Shown here: positions 24,834 to 33,904 of the stretch, piece by piece
Layout: each line of letters begins with the position of its first letter
How positions within the stretch are numbered: the stretch's first letter is position 1
Made by a program: the position numbers and the translations under genes
DNA from: Ruminococcaceae bacterium UBA1425
GTDB lineage: Bacteria > Bacillota > Clostridia > Oscillospirales > Acutalibacteraceae
Length of the DNA: 64,000 nt
Assembly (NCBI GenBank): GCA_002329365.1
Contig: DCUB01000050.1
Location: 81,584 to 145,583 of the forward strand
Reading direction: 5' to 3'
The notes under the pieces: model-generated
The model's input: the letters and a program-made list of their open reading frames with translations, nothing else
The model's database searches: none
Told to the model about the DNA's origin: nothing

Positions 24834-25688
24834 TCATCGGCAATTGCCGATATCCTCCGCAAGCTTCATAAGCCCTGCCTCAAAGTTTACGCCGAACCTG
24901 ACGTCCGTGCCGGCTTCCTTCGTTCTTTCAATGCTTCCGCACACAAAATCCACGGCTATGCGGGCGGAATCCGCGAGGCTTCTGCCGCTCAGATACGATG
25001 CGACAAGGGCGCTTGCGAAAATGTCGCCCGTTCCGTGGTAAATTCCTGGTATGGCTTTTGAAAGGGCATAATGAATTTCGCCCGTATTTCTGTCATACGA
25101 CGCCGCGCCTATACTTGTTTCGTCAAAGCCGACGCCGGTCAGCACAACCTTTGACGGCCCCGGCTCCGAAAGGGCGAAAAGCAGCTCCTCGATGTACTCT
25201 TTTGTGTACGGGCCTTTTTTGTATTCTCTGCCGAGCATAAAAACAGCCTCGGTGATGTTCGGGACTATTATGTCCGCCACGGCGCACAGCGACGCCATTT
25301 CTCTTGCAAACCTCATGTCGAACAGCGCGTACATTTTGCCGTTGTCCGCCATTGCGGGGTCAACGACGGCAATGCAGCCGTCCTTGCGGAACTCGCCTAT
25401 AAACTCTTTTACAATTTCTATCTGCTCAAACGAGCCGAGATAGCCGCTGTAAATCGCGTCGAACGAAATGCCGAGCGACTTCCAGTGCGCCGCGAACGGG
25501 CGAAGGTCCGTTGTCAGGTCGCGGTAGGTGTACCCCGTAAAGCCGCCCGTATGCGTCGAAAGCACGGCGGTCGGCATTATTGCGGTTTCGATTCCGACGG
25601 ACGAAATTATAGGAAGCGCCACCGTTAAAGAGCATTTTCCCAAGCCGGAAATGTCGTGTATGGCGGCAACTCTTTTTTGAACGAGCAA
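24834..25688 (-). CDS. pdxY: Pyridoxamine/pyridoxal kinase
   Basis: A 284-residue ribokinase-fold enzyme that phosphorylates B6 vitamers to the cofactor form. Family features: RVAAIHDISGLGKCSLTVALPIIS at the start, STHTGGF, PNITEAVFM, and the C-terminal GTGDIFASALVASYL anion-hole motif with the catalytic Asp in GTGD. TTG 25688 has GAGGTG 6 bp upstream; a GTG at 25697 lies within that ribosome site. Pyridoxine versus pyridoxamine preference cannot be read directly. Confidence 0.87.
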   Translation of the reverse strand: MLVQKRVAAIHDISGLGKCSLTVALPIISSVGIETAIMPTAVLSTHTGGFTGYTYRDLTTDLRPFAAHWKSLGISFDAIYSGYLGSFEQIEIVKEFIGEFRKDGCIAVVDPAMADNGKMYALFDMRFAREMASLCAVADIIVPNITEAVFMLGREYKKGPYTKEYIEELLFALSEPGPSKVVLTGVGFDETSIGAASYDRNTGEIHYALSKAIPGIYHGTGDIFASALVASYLSGRSLADSARIAVDFVCGSIERTKEAGTDVRFGVNFEAGLMKLAEDIGNCR

Positions 25689-25718
25689 ATAAAACACCTC
25701 GATTTTAGATTGAAAAAC

Positions 25719-25747
25719 ATTATATCACATATTTTTCGCATATTCAA
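25719..25747 (-). promoter_or_regulatory. pdxY promoter
   Basis: On the minus strand TTGAAT (25747-25742), 17-bp spacer, TATAAT (25724-25719), 31 bp before the TTG start. Confidence 0.7.
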
Positions 25748-25778
25748 CGTTTTATTCCGTTAAACAAAGGTGATTGAT

Positions 25779-28475
25779 TTGAGCAACACTGTCAATATGA
25801 ACACAAATAAAAAGCGGCTGTCAAAAAAGCTGCTTTTGTTTGTGCCTCCCGTGCTGGTGGCTGTTGTAATGCTTGCCGTATTTTTTGCAAACGGTATTTA
25901 CCCCTTCGGCGAAGGCAGCGTTGTATATAACGACATGACGCAGTGTGACGTGCCTACCTTTTATGCGGCGTGGGACGCTCTCCACGGCGACGGGGGACTG
26001 CTGCTTAACTGGAATACCGCGTCCGGCATTTTTGTTCAGGGTGTTCTCACAACCGTTTTAAGCCCGTTAAACCTGCTGTTTTTTCTTGTTTGCCCGCGCG
26101 GGATGATTCTTGAGAGCATGTCGTTTTTTATCATGCTCAAAATAATGCTTTGCGCCTTTACCGCTATGCTGTTTTTCAGCAGAAAATTCAAAATCGGTGC
26201 ATACTGGCAGATACTTTTCAGCCTGATGTACGCGTTCAACGCCTACATTCTGCAATACTTCGTAAACACGTCGTGGCTTGAAATCGTCGCCGCGTTTCCG
26301 CTTGTGTTCCTCTCGCTCGACTACCTTTTCCGCGAGCGGAAAATAACTCCCTATGTGCTTATCCTTACATATTGCCTGATGACGCAGCTTTACATTTCAT
26401 ACATGATATACATATACCTGTTTCTCGTCGTCGGGCTGTATATCATCATGGTCATACCTAAGGACATAAGAAAAACGTCTGTATTAAATTTCGGCATAGG
26501 CTCGGTCATGGCGCTTTTCCTCTCGGCGTTTTCTGCTCTGCCGTCATATTTCGCTATGACCTCAAGCTCAAGGTACCAGAGCGTAAAAGGGTATTGGGAC
26601 ATAGTTTCGAGCAGTGCCGGCAACCCCGCTACAAAGCTCGGAATGCTCACAATTTTAACCGCGCTTCCCTTAGCTATAATGTTTTTGCTTGTATTCAAGC
26701 TTCCGCGGGAAAAGAAGAAAATCGGCTTTTGCATACTTGCCGTGATGACGTGCGCCGTCCCGGTATTCTTTGAAAACGTAAACCTCATGTGGCACATGGG
26801 CTCCTACGTTTTGTTTTCGATGCGCTTCGCCTTTATGCTGCATCTGACGCTGCTTACATGCTCCTGCTATGCCATCGAGCGTTTCGGCGAAAGCCTTGTT
26901 TTCAGGGGGAGGTCAGTTTCGGCAGCTTTATCGTTTGTCGCGTCGCTTTTCGTAGTGTCTGCCGCTGTATGGGCTATGCTCAACAAAATATACACCGAAG
27001 AAAGCAGCTACAATCTGATTGACAAAACATCGGGCTTCACCATTACGCTTGTGTTTGTACTGCTGTTTGTTTTCTTTGTCCTTTCGCTTCGCTTCGGAAT
27101 AAAGAAGCTTACGGGCATTCTGATAGCGGCGGCGGTTATTTTTGAAACGGGGTTTTACGCAAACAGGGCGTTCTCCGTCGGAAAGCCGCGCCAGTTTGAG
27201 TACAGCCTTGATTTTATTACAGACTGCGAGGCTATTTACGACGAGCTCTATCTGCCCGACGACAATATCACGCGGATAAAAAACGCGGACGCCTCTCTGA
27301 ACACGAACTATCCGCTCATAACAGGCTATCCGTCTATGTCAAACTTCACACATTTCATCCCGCTTGAGATAAAAAAGAGCATGATAAGCCTTGGGTATTC
27401 TTACGTTTACACACGCGTTCTTGACACGGGCGGAACGCTGTTCACCGACGCGCTTTTAGGTTACAAATACACGATTTGTTCCGACATCATTTCCGACGAT
27501 GAATACACCTTTGAAGGCACGGCGGGATATTATTTCATTTACAAAAACAACATAAGCCTGCCCTTCGGAGTAGTTGCGGGAGACGAAATAGCTTCACTGT
27601 CAATATACGGCTCCGACGCTTTAAAAACAAACAACAGCATAGCGCGTTGCGTCCTCGGCGAGGAATTATTCGATTACCCCGAGTATTCCCGCTTTGTCGG
27701 TGAGGAAAACGAGTTTTTGTACCGCACCGCTACATACACCGTGAAGATAGAGGGCAGCCGGCGTCTTTATGCCGCGTTCCCCGTCATGAGGACGCGCAAG
27801 TGCCTTCGCATATTAGTAAACGGCGAGCCTGTTTCCGTCCCATCGCTTGACGACCCTGTAAACGACAGATACAGCACAAGGTTCAATAACGGCCTTCTGT
27901 ACCTCGGCAGCTTTGAGGACGAATACGTTACTGTCGACATTGATTTTCTGAATGAGAGCGTGATAACGCCCGAAACCATTAACGTGAGCTTTGCCGCGCT
28001 CGACACCGAAAGGCTGTCAATGCTGTGCAAAACGGCAAACGGGGCATATGACGTCAGCGCCGGTCCGCGCTCCCTTACGGCCAAGGTAAAATCAGAAAAC
28101 GGAGGCGACTGTCTTTTTCTGCCCGTTGCAAACGACAAGGGCTGGGAATGCAGTGTGAACGGCGAGCGCGTCGAAATAAAAACGGCGCTGGGCGCTTTTA
28201 TGGCAATTAAGCTCCGAAAGGGAGTAAACACCGTGGAGCTTCGCTTTATGCCGCGCGGCATGAGAGCCGGTATAGCTTTAAGCTTAATCGCACTTCTTGC
28301 ATTGGCGGCCGTTATTGTATATAATAGAAAACGTACGATAGACGCCCGGCTAAACAAATGGTATCTTGAAGTCCTCGAATGGAGCTATATTATTGCAGTT
28401 TCGGGCGCGTATTCTTTGGTCTATCTGGTGCCGATGGCAATTAGGATATACAATTTTATCCTTTCAAGGCTATAA
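25779..28475 (+). CDS. YfhO-family membrane glycosyltransferase (GT-C like)
   Basis: An 898-residue polytopic membrane protein with about a dozen helices between residues 20 and 460, a large extracytoplasmic domain (about 465-830) and final helices near 840 and 875. Family marks include the YPFGEGSVVYNDMTQCDVPTFYAAWDAL loop after the first helix, carrying the acidic residues typical of GT-C enzymes. Bacillus YfhO transfers GlcNAc to lipoteichoic acid from the lipid made by CsbB; the GT2 gene 13 bp downstream fits the CsbB role. TTG 25779 with AAAGG 8 bp upstream is preferred to GTG 25770. Confidence 0.85.
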   Translation: MSNTVNMNTNKKRLSKKLLLFVPPVLVAVVMLAVFFANGIYPFGEGSVVYNDMTQCDVPTFYAAWDALHGDGGLLLNWNTASGIFVQGVLTTVLSPLNLLFFLVCPRGMILESMSFFIMLKIMLCAFTAMLFFSRKFKIGAYWQILFSLMYAFNAYILQYFVNTSWLEIVAAFPLVFLSLDYLFRERKITPYVLILTYCLMTQLYISYMIYIYLFLVVGLYIIMVIPKDIRKTSVLNFGIGSVMALFLSAFSALPSYFAMTSSSRYQSVKGYWDIVSSSAGNPATKLGMLTILTALPLAIMFLLVFKLPREKKKIGFCILAVMTCAVPVFFENVNLMWHMGSYVLFSMRFAFMLHLTLLTCSCYAIERFGESLVFRGRSVSAALSFVASLFVVSAAVWAMLNKIYTEESSYNLIDKTSGFTITLVFVLLFVFFVLSLRFGIKKLTGILIAAAVIFETGFYANRAFSVGKPRQFEYSLDFITDCEAIYDELYLPDDNITRIKNADASLNTNYPLITGYPSMSNFTHFIPLEIKKSMISLGYSYVYTRVLDTGGTLFTDALLGYKYTICSDIISDDEYTFEGTAGYYFIYKNNISLPFGVVAGDEIASLSIYGSDALKTNNSIARCVLGEELFDYPEYSRFVGEENEFLYRTATYTVKIEGSRRLYAAFPVMRTRKCLRILVNGEPVSVPSLDDPVNDRYSTRFNNGLLYLGSFEDEYVTVDIDFLNESVITPETINVSFAALDTERLSMLCKTANGAYDVSAGPRSLTAKVKSENGGDCLFLPVANDKGWECSVNGERVEIKTALGAFMAIKLRKGVNTVELRFMPRGMRAGIALSLIALLALAAVIVYNRKRTIDARLNKWYLEVLEWSYIIAVSGAYSLVYLVPMAIRIYNFILSRL

Positions 28476-28488
28476 AGGACGGATTGAA

Positions 28489-29430
28489 TTGAAAAAAATC
28501 AGCCTGCTTGTTCCGTGTTATAACGAAGTTGAAAATGTTGTCCCCATGAGCCGTGCTCTGACCGACATGGCGTCAACGAAGCTCAGCGGGTACGATTATG
28601 AGATTATTTTCATCGACAACCACTCCACCGACGGCACGCGCGAGCGTATCGAGGAGCTGTGCGCGAAGGATAAAAAAATAAAGGCCATCTTCAACTGCCG
28701 CAATTTCGGCCAGTTCAACTCGCCCTATTACGGCATGCTTCAGGCGACGGGCGACTGCGTCGTTGTAATCTGCGCCGACTTTCAGGACCCTGTCGGGCTT
28801 GTGCCGTCGTTTGTCAGGGAATGGGAAAACGGCTATAAAATCGTCTGCGGAATCAAAACGGCAAGCAGCGAAAACAAGCTGATGCGTTTTTTCCGCACCT
28901 GCTACTACAAAATCATAAAGAAAATGAGCAGCACCGAGCAGATTGAGCATTTTACGGGCTTCGGCCTTTACGACAGGAGCTTTATCGAGGTCATGCGCGG
29001 GCTTCACGACCCTTCGCCGTTTTTGCGCGGAATAGTCGCCGAATTCGGTTCAAAGCGCAAGGAAATAGAATACGTTCAGCCAAAAAGGCGGGCGGGGAAA
29101 ACGCACAACAACTTTTACTCGCTTTACGACGCCGCCATGCTCAGCTTGACTTCCTACACAAAGGCGGGGCTGCGCATAGCCACCTTTTCGGGGCTTATAG
29201 TCGGCGCTGTAAGCGTGTTGGTCGGTTTTACTTACCTTATTCTGAAGCTTATGTTCTGGGAAAGCTTTCCCATGGGAATGGCGCCCGTGCTTATAGGCAT
29301 GTGCTTCCTCGGCGCGGTTCAGCTTTTCTTTATCGGCTTTCTCGGCGAGTATATTCTGAACATCAACACAAGGGTGATGAACAGGCCGCTTGTAATAGAG
29401 GAAAAGCGTTTGAATTTTGACGATGAATAA
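28489..29430 (+). CDS. CsbB/GtrB-like glycosyltransferase family 2 protein
   Basis: A 313-residue membrane-bound glycosyltransferase. Residues 1-220 form a GT2 domain: LVPCYNEVENV, IIFIDNHSTDGTRERI, CADFQDP (nucleotide-sugar Asp) and FTGFGLYDRSF. Two C-terminal membrane helices follow (about 237-259 and 267-295), the plan of enzymes that load a sugar on undecaprenyl phosphate. The start TTG 28489 has AAAGGA 9 bp upstream; the frame stays open further back within yfhO but without homology. It is co-transcribed with the YfhO-like gene. Confidence 0.88.
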   Translation: MKKISLLVPCYNEVENVVPMSRALTDMASTKLSGYDYEIIFIDNHSTDGTRERIEELCAKDKKIKAIFNCRNFGQFNSPYYGMLQATGDCVVVICADFQDPVGLVPSFVREWENGYKIVCGIKTASSENKLMRFFRTCYYKIIKKMSSTEQIEHFTGFGLYDRSFIEVMRGLHDPSPFLRGIVAEFGSKRKEIEYVQPKRRAGKTHNNFYSLYDAAMLSLTSYTKAGLRIATFSGLIVGAVSVLVGFTYLILKLMFWESFPMGMAPVLIGMCFLGAVQLFFIGFLGEYILNINTRVMNRPLVIEEKRLNFDDE

Positions 29431-29498
29431 CGGGCTTATTCATTGAAAAAATAATTTACTGGACGGTAAACATAAATAATCAATCGGGAGTGGTGAAA

Positions 29499-29819
29499 AT
29501 GTCTGTCACGCATCTGTATTCAGACAATTTTGAAAAAGAAATCGCCTCGTCGGAGGTTCCCGCCGTAGTAGACTTCTGGGCAAGCTGGTGCAATCCCTGC
29601 CGTATGCTCGCGCCTGTCATTGAGGATTTCTCCGACGAGCTTGACGGCAGAGTCGACGTGTTCAAGGTTGACGTTGACGAAGCCGGCGACATCGCCGCCC
29701 AATACGGCGTTATGAGCATACCGACAATAATGATTTTTGTCGGCGGAGAGGAAAAGGAGCGCGCAGTGGGCTTCAGAAGCAAGGAAGAGCTTTTAGAGAT
29801 GGTTGAGAAATATCTGTAA
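29499..29819 (+). CDS. trxA: Thioredoxin
   Basis: A 106-residue thioredoxin-fold protein with the redox pair C31-N-P-C34 (VVDFWASWCNPCRMLAPV) and the conserved cis-proline segment MSIPTIMIF. The active site reads CNPC instead of the standard CGPC, which should change its redox potential. GGGAGTG lies 8 bp before ATG 29499. No thioredoxin reductase is adjacent. A strong terminator follows. Confidence 0.93.
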   Translation: MSVTHLYSDNFEKEIASSEVPAVVDFWASWCNPCRMLAPVIEDFSDELDGRVDVFKVDVDEAGDIAAQYGVMSIPTIMIFVGGEEKERAVGFRSKEELLEMVEKYL

Positions 29820-29837
29820 ATCCGATTGCGAAGAAAA

Positions 29838-29880
29838 ACGGGGCTGTCCGAACAATAAGACAGCCCCGTGCATTTTTGTT
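29838..29880 (+). terminator. Rho-independent terminator after trxA
   Basis: ACGGGGCTGTC / GACAGCCCCGT form an 11-bp perfect stem (29838-29869), followed by GCATTTTTGTT. It ends the yfhO-GT2-trxA region. Confidence 0.85.
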
Positions 29881-29888
29881 ATTTATTA

Positions 29889-29917
29889 AGTACGGAACGG
29901 TCTTGACCGTTCCGTAC
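29889..29917. repeat. Single modular palindrome (locus 4)
   Basis: TACGGAACGGTCTTGACC followed by GTTCCGTA: the AACGGTCTTGACCGTT unit, here symmetrical at both ends. It lies in the 104-bp gap between the trxA terminator and the convergent glycerophosphodiesterase gene. Confidence 0.85.
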
Positions 29918-29923
29918 AAAGTT

Positions 29924-30679
29924 TTATTCAACAACCGTTCTTATTTCAAACGGGCAATCCGTTATTATCCCGTCCGCCCCCATTTTTATAAGCTCCGCCG
30001 CCCGAACCATGCTGTTTACCGTCCAGACATTAACGGAAAGCCCGAGCCTGTGGGCGTTTCGGATTAACTGCCTGTCGACGAACCTTGACATTGGGTGCAC
30101 GGCGTCTGCCTTTATCCTGTGCGCGTACTGAAGGGGAGGAGTAACCCAGTCGAAATAAACATTGGTAAACCTCGGAAAAAGCAAGGCAGTTTTGCACTCG
30201 CCGTCGATATCCTTTGCGTCCACAAGCACCTTTCCGTCAAAGCTTGATATTAACAGCCTGTCGAAAACGTCATACTTTTTTGCCGCCTCGATTGTCTTTC
30301 GCGCAATCTCCCTGTTTTTGCTTTTGTCCCTGTCGGCTTTTATTTCGATATTTATAACCTTAATAGGCTTGTTTCTCAAGAAAATCATAAAGTCATCAAT
30401 GGTCGGTATCCTTACGTTTTTGAATTCGGAAAAAAAGTAAGAGCCGAAATCAAGGTCAAGTAACTGGCTAAGCAAAAAGTCGGCTATTTTTCCCTTGCCG
30501 TCGGAGGTTTTGTCGACAGTGTAGTTGTGGCAAAGGACGATATGCCCGTCCTTTGTCATGTGAACGTCTGTTTCAACGCCGTCGGCGCAAAGCTCGCAAG
30601 CCTTTGAAAAAGCGGGCATGGTGTTTTGCGGGGCGTCGCGGTTCGCGCCCCTGTGTGCGATTATCATAACGTTTTTCAA
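29924..30679 (-). CDS. Glycerophosphodiester phosphodiesterase
   Basis: A 251-residue cytoplasmic GDPD (no signal peptide) that releases glycerol 3-phosphate from phospholipid head groups. The catalytic motifs are IIAHRGANRDAPQNTMPAF (His9), GVETDVHMTKDGHIVLCHN (metal Glu/Asp and second His) and NIEIK. The C terminus NVWTVNSMVRAAELIKMGADGIITDCP is the family end. TTG 30679 is preceded by GGGAGGTG. It follows the RNase Z-like gene by 77 bp and may share its transcript. Confidence 0.92.
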   Translation of the reverse strand: MKNVMIIAHRGANRDAPQNTMPAFSKACELCADGVETDVHMTKDGHIVLCHNYTVDKTSDGKGKIADFLLSQLLDLDFGSYFFSEFKNVRIPTIDDFMIFLRNKPIKVINIEIKADRDKSKNREIARKTIEAAKKYDVFDRLLISSFDGKVLVDAKDIDGECKTALLFPRFTNVYFDWVTPPLQYAHRIKADAVHPMSRFVDRQLIRNAHRLGLSVNVWTVNSMVRAAELIKMGADGIITDCPFEIRTVVE

Positions 30680-30756
30680 TTACCACACCTCCCGAAAAGG
30701 CAGAACATAATAATCTGTACATTTACGTAGCTGATGCCGTTTATAATCTTTTTATG

Positions 30757-31539
30757 TCAAAGCTCAAACGTAGTACCGTCGTCGCAAAAAGCGACATGGC
30801 CGCCGAAATTCGCGCGGGCGTCGTCGTATGCCTGCCCGATGTCGTCCATAACCCTGTTGCCGTGGTGGATAAAAAACAGGCGCTTTACGGGAAGACTGTT
30901 GCCGGTTATAAATCTGCAAACGTCGGAAACACTGTGATGCCCCGTTTCCATAAGGAAAAGGTCTGTTTCATCCTTGAGGATTGACGGTATATCTTCAAGG
31001 CGCGTATCGCCCGAATAAACGACGCGCCTGCCCTCGGCCTTAATAATGTATGAAAAGGATTTCCAATCTGTTCCCTCATCATGCGGCAGGTGGTTGTTGT
31101 GAACGGCTGAAACAGTAATGTCGTCGGCTTCCGAAACATAACAAAGGCTGTCGTCGACAGAGTGCGGTGAAACGGTGTACTGCGTTTCGAAGTTTCCCTC
31201 GGTGTTTCGCAGAATCATCATAACGCCGTCAAAGGTTTCCCTTACGGGAATGAACACTTTTATGTTATCCGCCGCGGGCTGAAGCTTTTTTACCCATGTC
31301 TGCTTACGGATATTCCAAAGCAGGTTGCCGAGACCGCCCACATGGTCCATGTGGCAGTGAGATATAAAAATGCTTCTTACATTCAGCAGGTCTACGCCCA
31401 TTAAATGAGCGGTGTAAGAGCAGTTTTCGCCGGCGTCGAACCAGTAAACGCCGTTAGGGAGCTCTACGGCAAACGAAACATGATGCCTTCCCGCCCTCGG
31501 CTGCGTGCCGGAGCAGGTGCCGAAAAAATGAAGCTTCAT
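30757..31539 (-). CDS. RNase Z-like MBL-fold hydrolase
   Basis: A 260-residue metallo-beta-lactamase fold protein with the zinc motif H61-x-H63-x-D65-H66 (SHCHMDHVGGL), FDAGENC near 35 and a late YSGDTR segment with a metal Asp. The plan is that of RNase Z and related phosphodiesterases, but the RNase Z exosite arm is not evident, so the substrate is open. It starts 12 bp after the racemase gene stop and so belongs to the transporter-racemase transcript. Confidence 0.82.
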   Translation of the reverse strand: MKLHFFGTCSGTQPRAGRHHVSFAVELPNGVYWFDAGENCSYTAHLMGVDLLNVRSIFISHCHMDHVGGLGNLLWNIRKQTWVKKLQPAADNIKVFIPVRETFDGVMMILRNTEGNFETQYTVSPHSVDDSLCYVSEADDITVSAVHNNHLPHDEGTDWKSFSYIIKAEGRRVVYSGDTRLEDIPSILKDETDLFLMETGHHSVSDVCRFITGNSLPVKRLFFIHHGNRVMDDIGQAYDDARANFGGHVAFCDDGTTFEL

Positions 31540-31551
31540 AATAATCCTCCG

Positions 31552-32379
31552 TTATTTCCGGGACTCAATGTCTACCCTATGCGGTTCGCCTAAGATGTAT
31601 ACTAAGCCCGTTATAGAGAGTTCTTCGACAACGTTCTTTTTCGCCGTTGCCCTGACGGTGATTGTGCCGCCCGGCTGTGAGATTTCGGCGCAAACCGCGC
31701 CTTTTGCGCGTAGCGCAAGACAGCAGCCGACGGCGGCGCTGCCGCTGCCGCAGCCCCTTTCCCATACTAAAGTATCGGCGGAGGGGACGTAAACGAGCGG
31801 CTTTATGCTGCTTTCCCGTTCGTCGAACAATATAAGCCCGAAGGCATCGGATTCAAAAAGACGGCTCCACTCTTTTAGCGCCGCCCCGGCGGAGGGACCG
31901 TCGCAAAACGCTTTTACAGGCAGGATTATATGAAAAATACCTTTCATGTCGACGCACTGCGCGTCGTAGCGTTTTCCGTTAAAATTCAGCGTCCGTTTTT
32001 CCACACTGCGGGGGAGCGGCAATTCGACCGTGCCCTCAACGCCGCCTCCCTTTGCCGTAACAAAGCAGCTTACTGCCTTTTCCGCGCCGGACACCTCGAG
32101 CAGAACTGACGCGCTTTGACCGTCGCGCAGCCCGTCAAGGGCGGCAAGGTAAGCGGCTGTTGCCATGGCGGCGTTGCCGCAGAATTCGCCCCCCGCCATC
32201 TGAAGCCGCGCCCTCGCTCCGCTGATGCCTGCCTGCTCAAGAAAGCCTATCTGCTCGGTGTCGTGGTGAAGGCTGAAAAGCTTAGACGCCACCTCGGTTT
32301 GAATGTCGCGCCTGACGCTGCCTGTTACGAGCAGCGTTATGTTTTCCGTCGGGCTGAGCTTTATATACTCCGTTACCAC
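31552..32379 (-). CDS. CntK-like amino acid racemase of the DapF fold
   Basis: A 275-residue cofactor-independent racemase/epimerase. Both catalytic cysteines are present: C67 in MAGGEFCGNAA and C210 in VWERGCGSGSAA. It lacks the F-x-K-M-x-G-x-GNDF start of diaminopimelate epimerase; instead EYIKLSPTENITLLV, EQIGFLE, LILFDE, IKPLVYVPS and SQPGGTITV resemble the histidine racemase CntK of staphylopine synthesis (from memory). The partner enzymes CntL and CntM are not in the window. GTG 32379 has AGGGG 8 bp upstream and lies 4 bp after the ABC ATPase gene, so racemase and importer are coupled. Confidence 0.78.
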   Translation of the reverse strand: MVTEYIKLSPTENITLLVTGSVRRDIQTEVASKLFSLHHDTEQIGFLEQAGISGARARLQMAGGEFCGNAAMATAAYLAALDGLRDGQSASVLLEVSGAEKAVSCFVTAKGGGVEGTVELPLPRSVEKRTLNFNGKRYDAQCVDMKGIFHIILPVKAFCDGPSAGAALKEWSRLFESDAFGLILFDERESSIKPLVYVPSADTLVWERGCGSGSAAVGCCLALRAKGAVCAEISQPGGTITVRATAKKNVVEELSITGLVYILGEPHRVDIESRK

Positions 32380-32383
32380 TTTT

Positions 32384-33169
32384 TTACCCCTCGAAATACC
32401 GCTCGAGGAACTGCTTTGTGCGCTCCTCGCTGGGCGCGGCGAAAACGAATTCCGGGTGTCCCTGCTCGACGACCACTCCGCCGTCCATAAACATGACGAT
32501 ATCGGAAACCTCGCGCGCGAACTGCATTTCGTGCGTGACTATTATCATCGTTGTGTCCTTTTCGGCAAGCCCCTTTATGACCTTTAAGACCTCGCCCGTC
32601 AGCTCGGGGTCTAAAGCGCTCGTCGGCTCGTCGAAGCAGAGAATGTCGGGGCGCAGCGCCAGAGCGCGGGCGATGGCTACCCTTTGCTGCTGTCCGCCTG
32701 AAAGCTGGTGCGGATAAAAGCCCAACTTTTCGGAAAGACCGACGCTGTCGAGCAGCTCGCGGGCATTGTTTTCGATTTCTTTTTGTATCGCCCTTTTGTT
32801 TTGCTTATAGTCGACGCGCTCCTTCGCGAGAAGCTCGCAGGCGAGTGTAACGTTTTTAAGCACGTTGTGCTGCGGAAAGAGGTTGAACGATTGAAAAACA
32901 AGGCCGAAATGAAGACGCTTTTTACGTTTTTCGGACTCTCTCTGGGTGTTCTTGTCGTCAGCGTCGAAAAGAGTTTCGCCGTTGACTATAATTTTGCCCG
33001 AGTCGGGCGTTTCAAGAAAGTTTAAGCAGCGCAGAAGCGTTGTTTTGCCGCTGCCGGAAGCGCCGATTATGGAGAGCGTTTCGCCCTTTTCGAGGGTGAA
33101 GCTGATATCGTCAAGAACCGTGGTGTCGCCGAAACACTTTCGTATGTTACGCACATCTAAAACTGACAT
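32384..33169 (-). CDS. Polar amino acid ABC transporter, ATP-binding protein
   Basis: A 261-residue GlnQ/HisP-type ATPase. Walker A GASGSGKT is at 36-43, the Q-loop is LVFQSFNLFPQHNVLKNV, the signature is LSGGQQQRVAIARAL, Walker B is DILCFDEPTSALD and the switch His is IIVTHEMQFA. It powers uptake by the permease gene just upstream. GGAGGTGTG gives ATG 33169 a good ribosome site. An insertion of charged residues (AKERVDYKQNKRAIQKEIEN) lies between Q-loop and signature. Confidence 0.95.
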   Translation of the reverse strand: MSVLDVRNIRKCFGDTTVLDDISFTLEKGETLSIIGASGSGKTTLLRCLNFLETPDSGKIIVNGETLFDADDKNTQRESEKRKKRLHFGLVFQSFNLFPQHNVLKNVTLACELLAKERVDYKQNKRAIQKEIENNARELLDSVGLSEKLGFYPHQLSGGQQQRVAIARALALRPDILCFDEPTSALDPELTGEVLKVIKGLAEKDTTMIIVTHEMQFAREVSDIVMFMDGGVVVEQGHPEFVFAAPSEERTKQFLERYFEG

Positions 33170-33186
33170 CAATCACACCTCCGAAA

Positions 33187-33840
33187 TTAAACCGAGAAAA
33201 AGCGCAGCTTTCGCTCGAACTGCCTGAAAATAATCGTGAGCAAGCCGCAGAACAACAGATAAAACACGCCGGAATAAAACAGCGGCCAGAGCAGCGCGCT
33301 TGAGGTTATGTACCTTTGCGCCACAAAGATTATGTCGACAACGGCAATAATCCGCGCAAGCGACGTGTCCTTAACGAGAGTCATAATCTCATTTGTCATG
33401 GGCGGTACAATCCGCTTAATTACCTGAAGCAACGTTATGTGGTAAAAAATCTGCGGCTTTGTCATGCCCAGAACCTGCCCTGCCTCGTTTTGCCCCTTCG
33501 GCACGCCCTCGATACCGCTTCTGTATATTTCGGAAAAATAGCACGAGTAGTTTATGACAAACGCGACTACCGCGGCAACCTCGCGGTCTGCGAATATCGT
33601 CGTTCCCCAGACTATCCCGGGACCGTAAAAGACGACGAAAAGCTGGAGCATGAGGGGTGTGCCTCTGATTATCCAGACAAAGGTTCGGACAAGCCAGCGC
33701 AGCGGAAAAAACCTGCTCATCGAGCCGAAAGAAACGACAAGCCCGAGAGGAAGCGAAAAAATGAGCGTAAGAATAAACAGCTTGCACGTAGCCGCAAAGC
33801 CGACAAGCAGATTTTGTGTTACGTCAAGAAATAAGTCCAT
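33187..33840 (-). CDS. Polar amino acid ABC transporter, permease
   Basis: A 217-residue HisM/GlnP-type inner membrane subunit with about five helices. The family start NLLVGFAATCKLFILTLIFSLPLG and the EAA-type coupling helix YRSGIEGVPKGQNEAGQVLGMTKPQIFYHITLLQVIKRIVPP are clear, as is IIRGTPLMLQLFVVFYG. ATG 33840 sits behind AAGGGA. As the only permease gene it probably forms a homodimer. Confidence 0.95.
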   Translation of the reverse strand: MDLFLDVTQNLLVGFAATCKLFILTLIFSLPLGLVVSFGSMSRFFPLRWLVRTFVWIIRGTPLMLQLFVVFYGPGIVWGTTIFADREVAAVVAFVINYSCYFSEIYRSGIEGVPKGQNEAGQVLGMTKPQIFYHITLLQVIKRIVPPMTNEIMTLVKDTSLARIIAVVDIIFVAQRYITSSALLWPLFYSGVFYLLFCGLLTIIFRQFERKLRFFSV

Positions 33841-33861
33841 AAGCAATCCCTTAACTCAAAA

Positions 33862-33886
33862 TCCGGCAGGGCAAAACCCTGCCGGA
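33862..33886 (-). promoter_or_regulatory. Intercistronic hairpin between binding protein and permease
   Basis: TCCGGCAGGG and CCCTGCCGGA flank a short AAAA-type loop, 18 bp after the binding-protein gene on the minus strand; the downstream side reads TTTTGAG. Such a stem in solute transporter operons commonly stabilises the binding-protein transcript or partly terminates. Confidence 0.65.
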
Positions 33887-33904
33887 AAGAATGTTGTCAG
33901 TATC

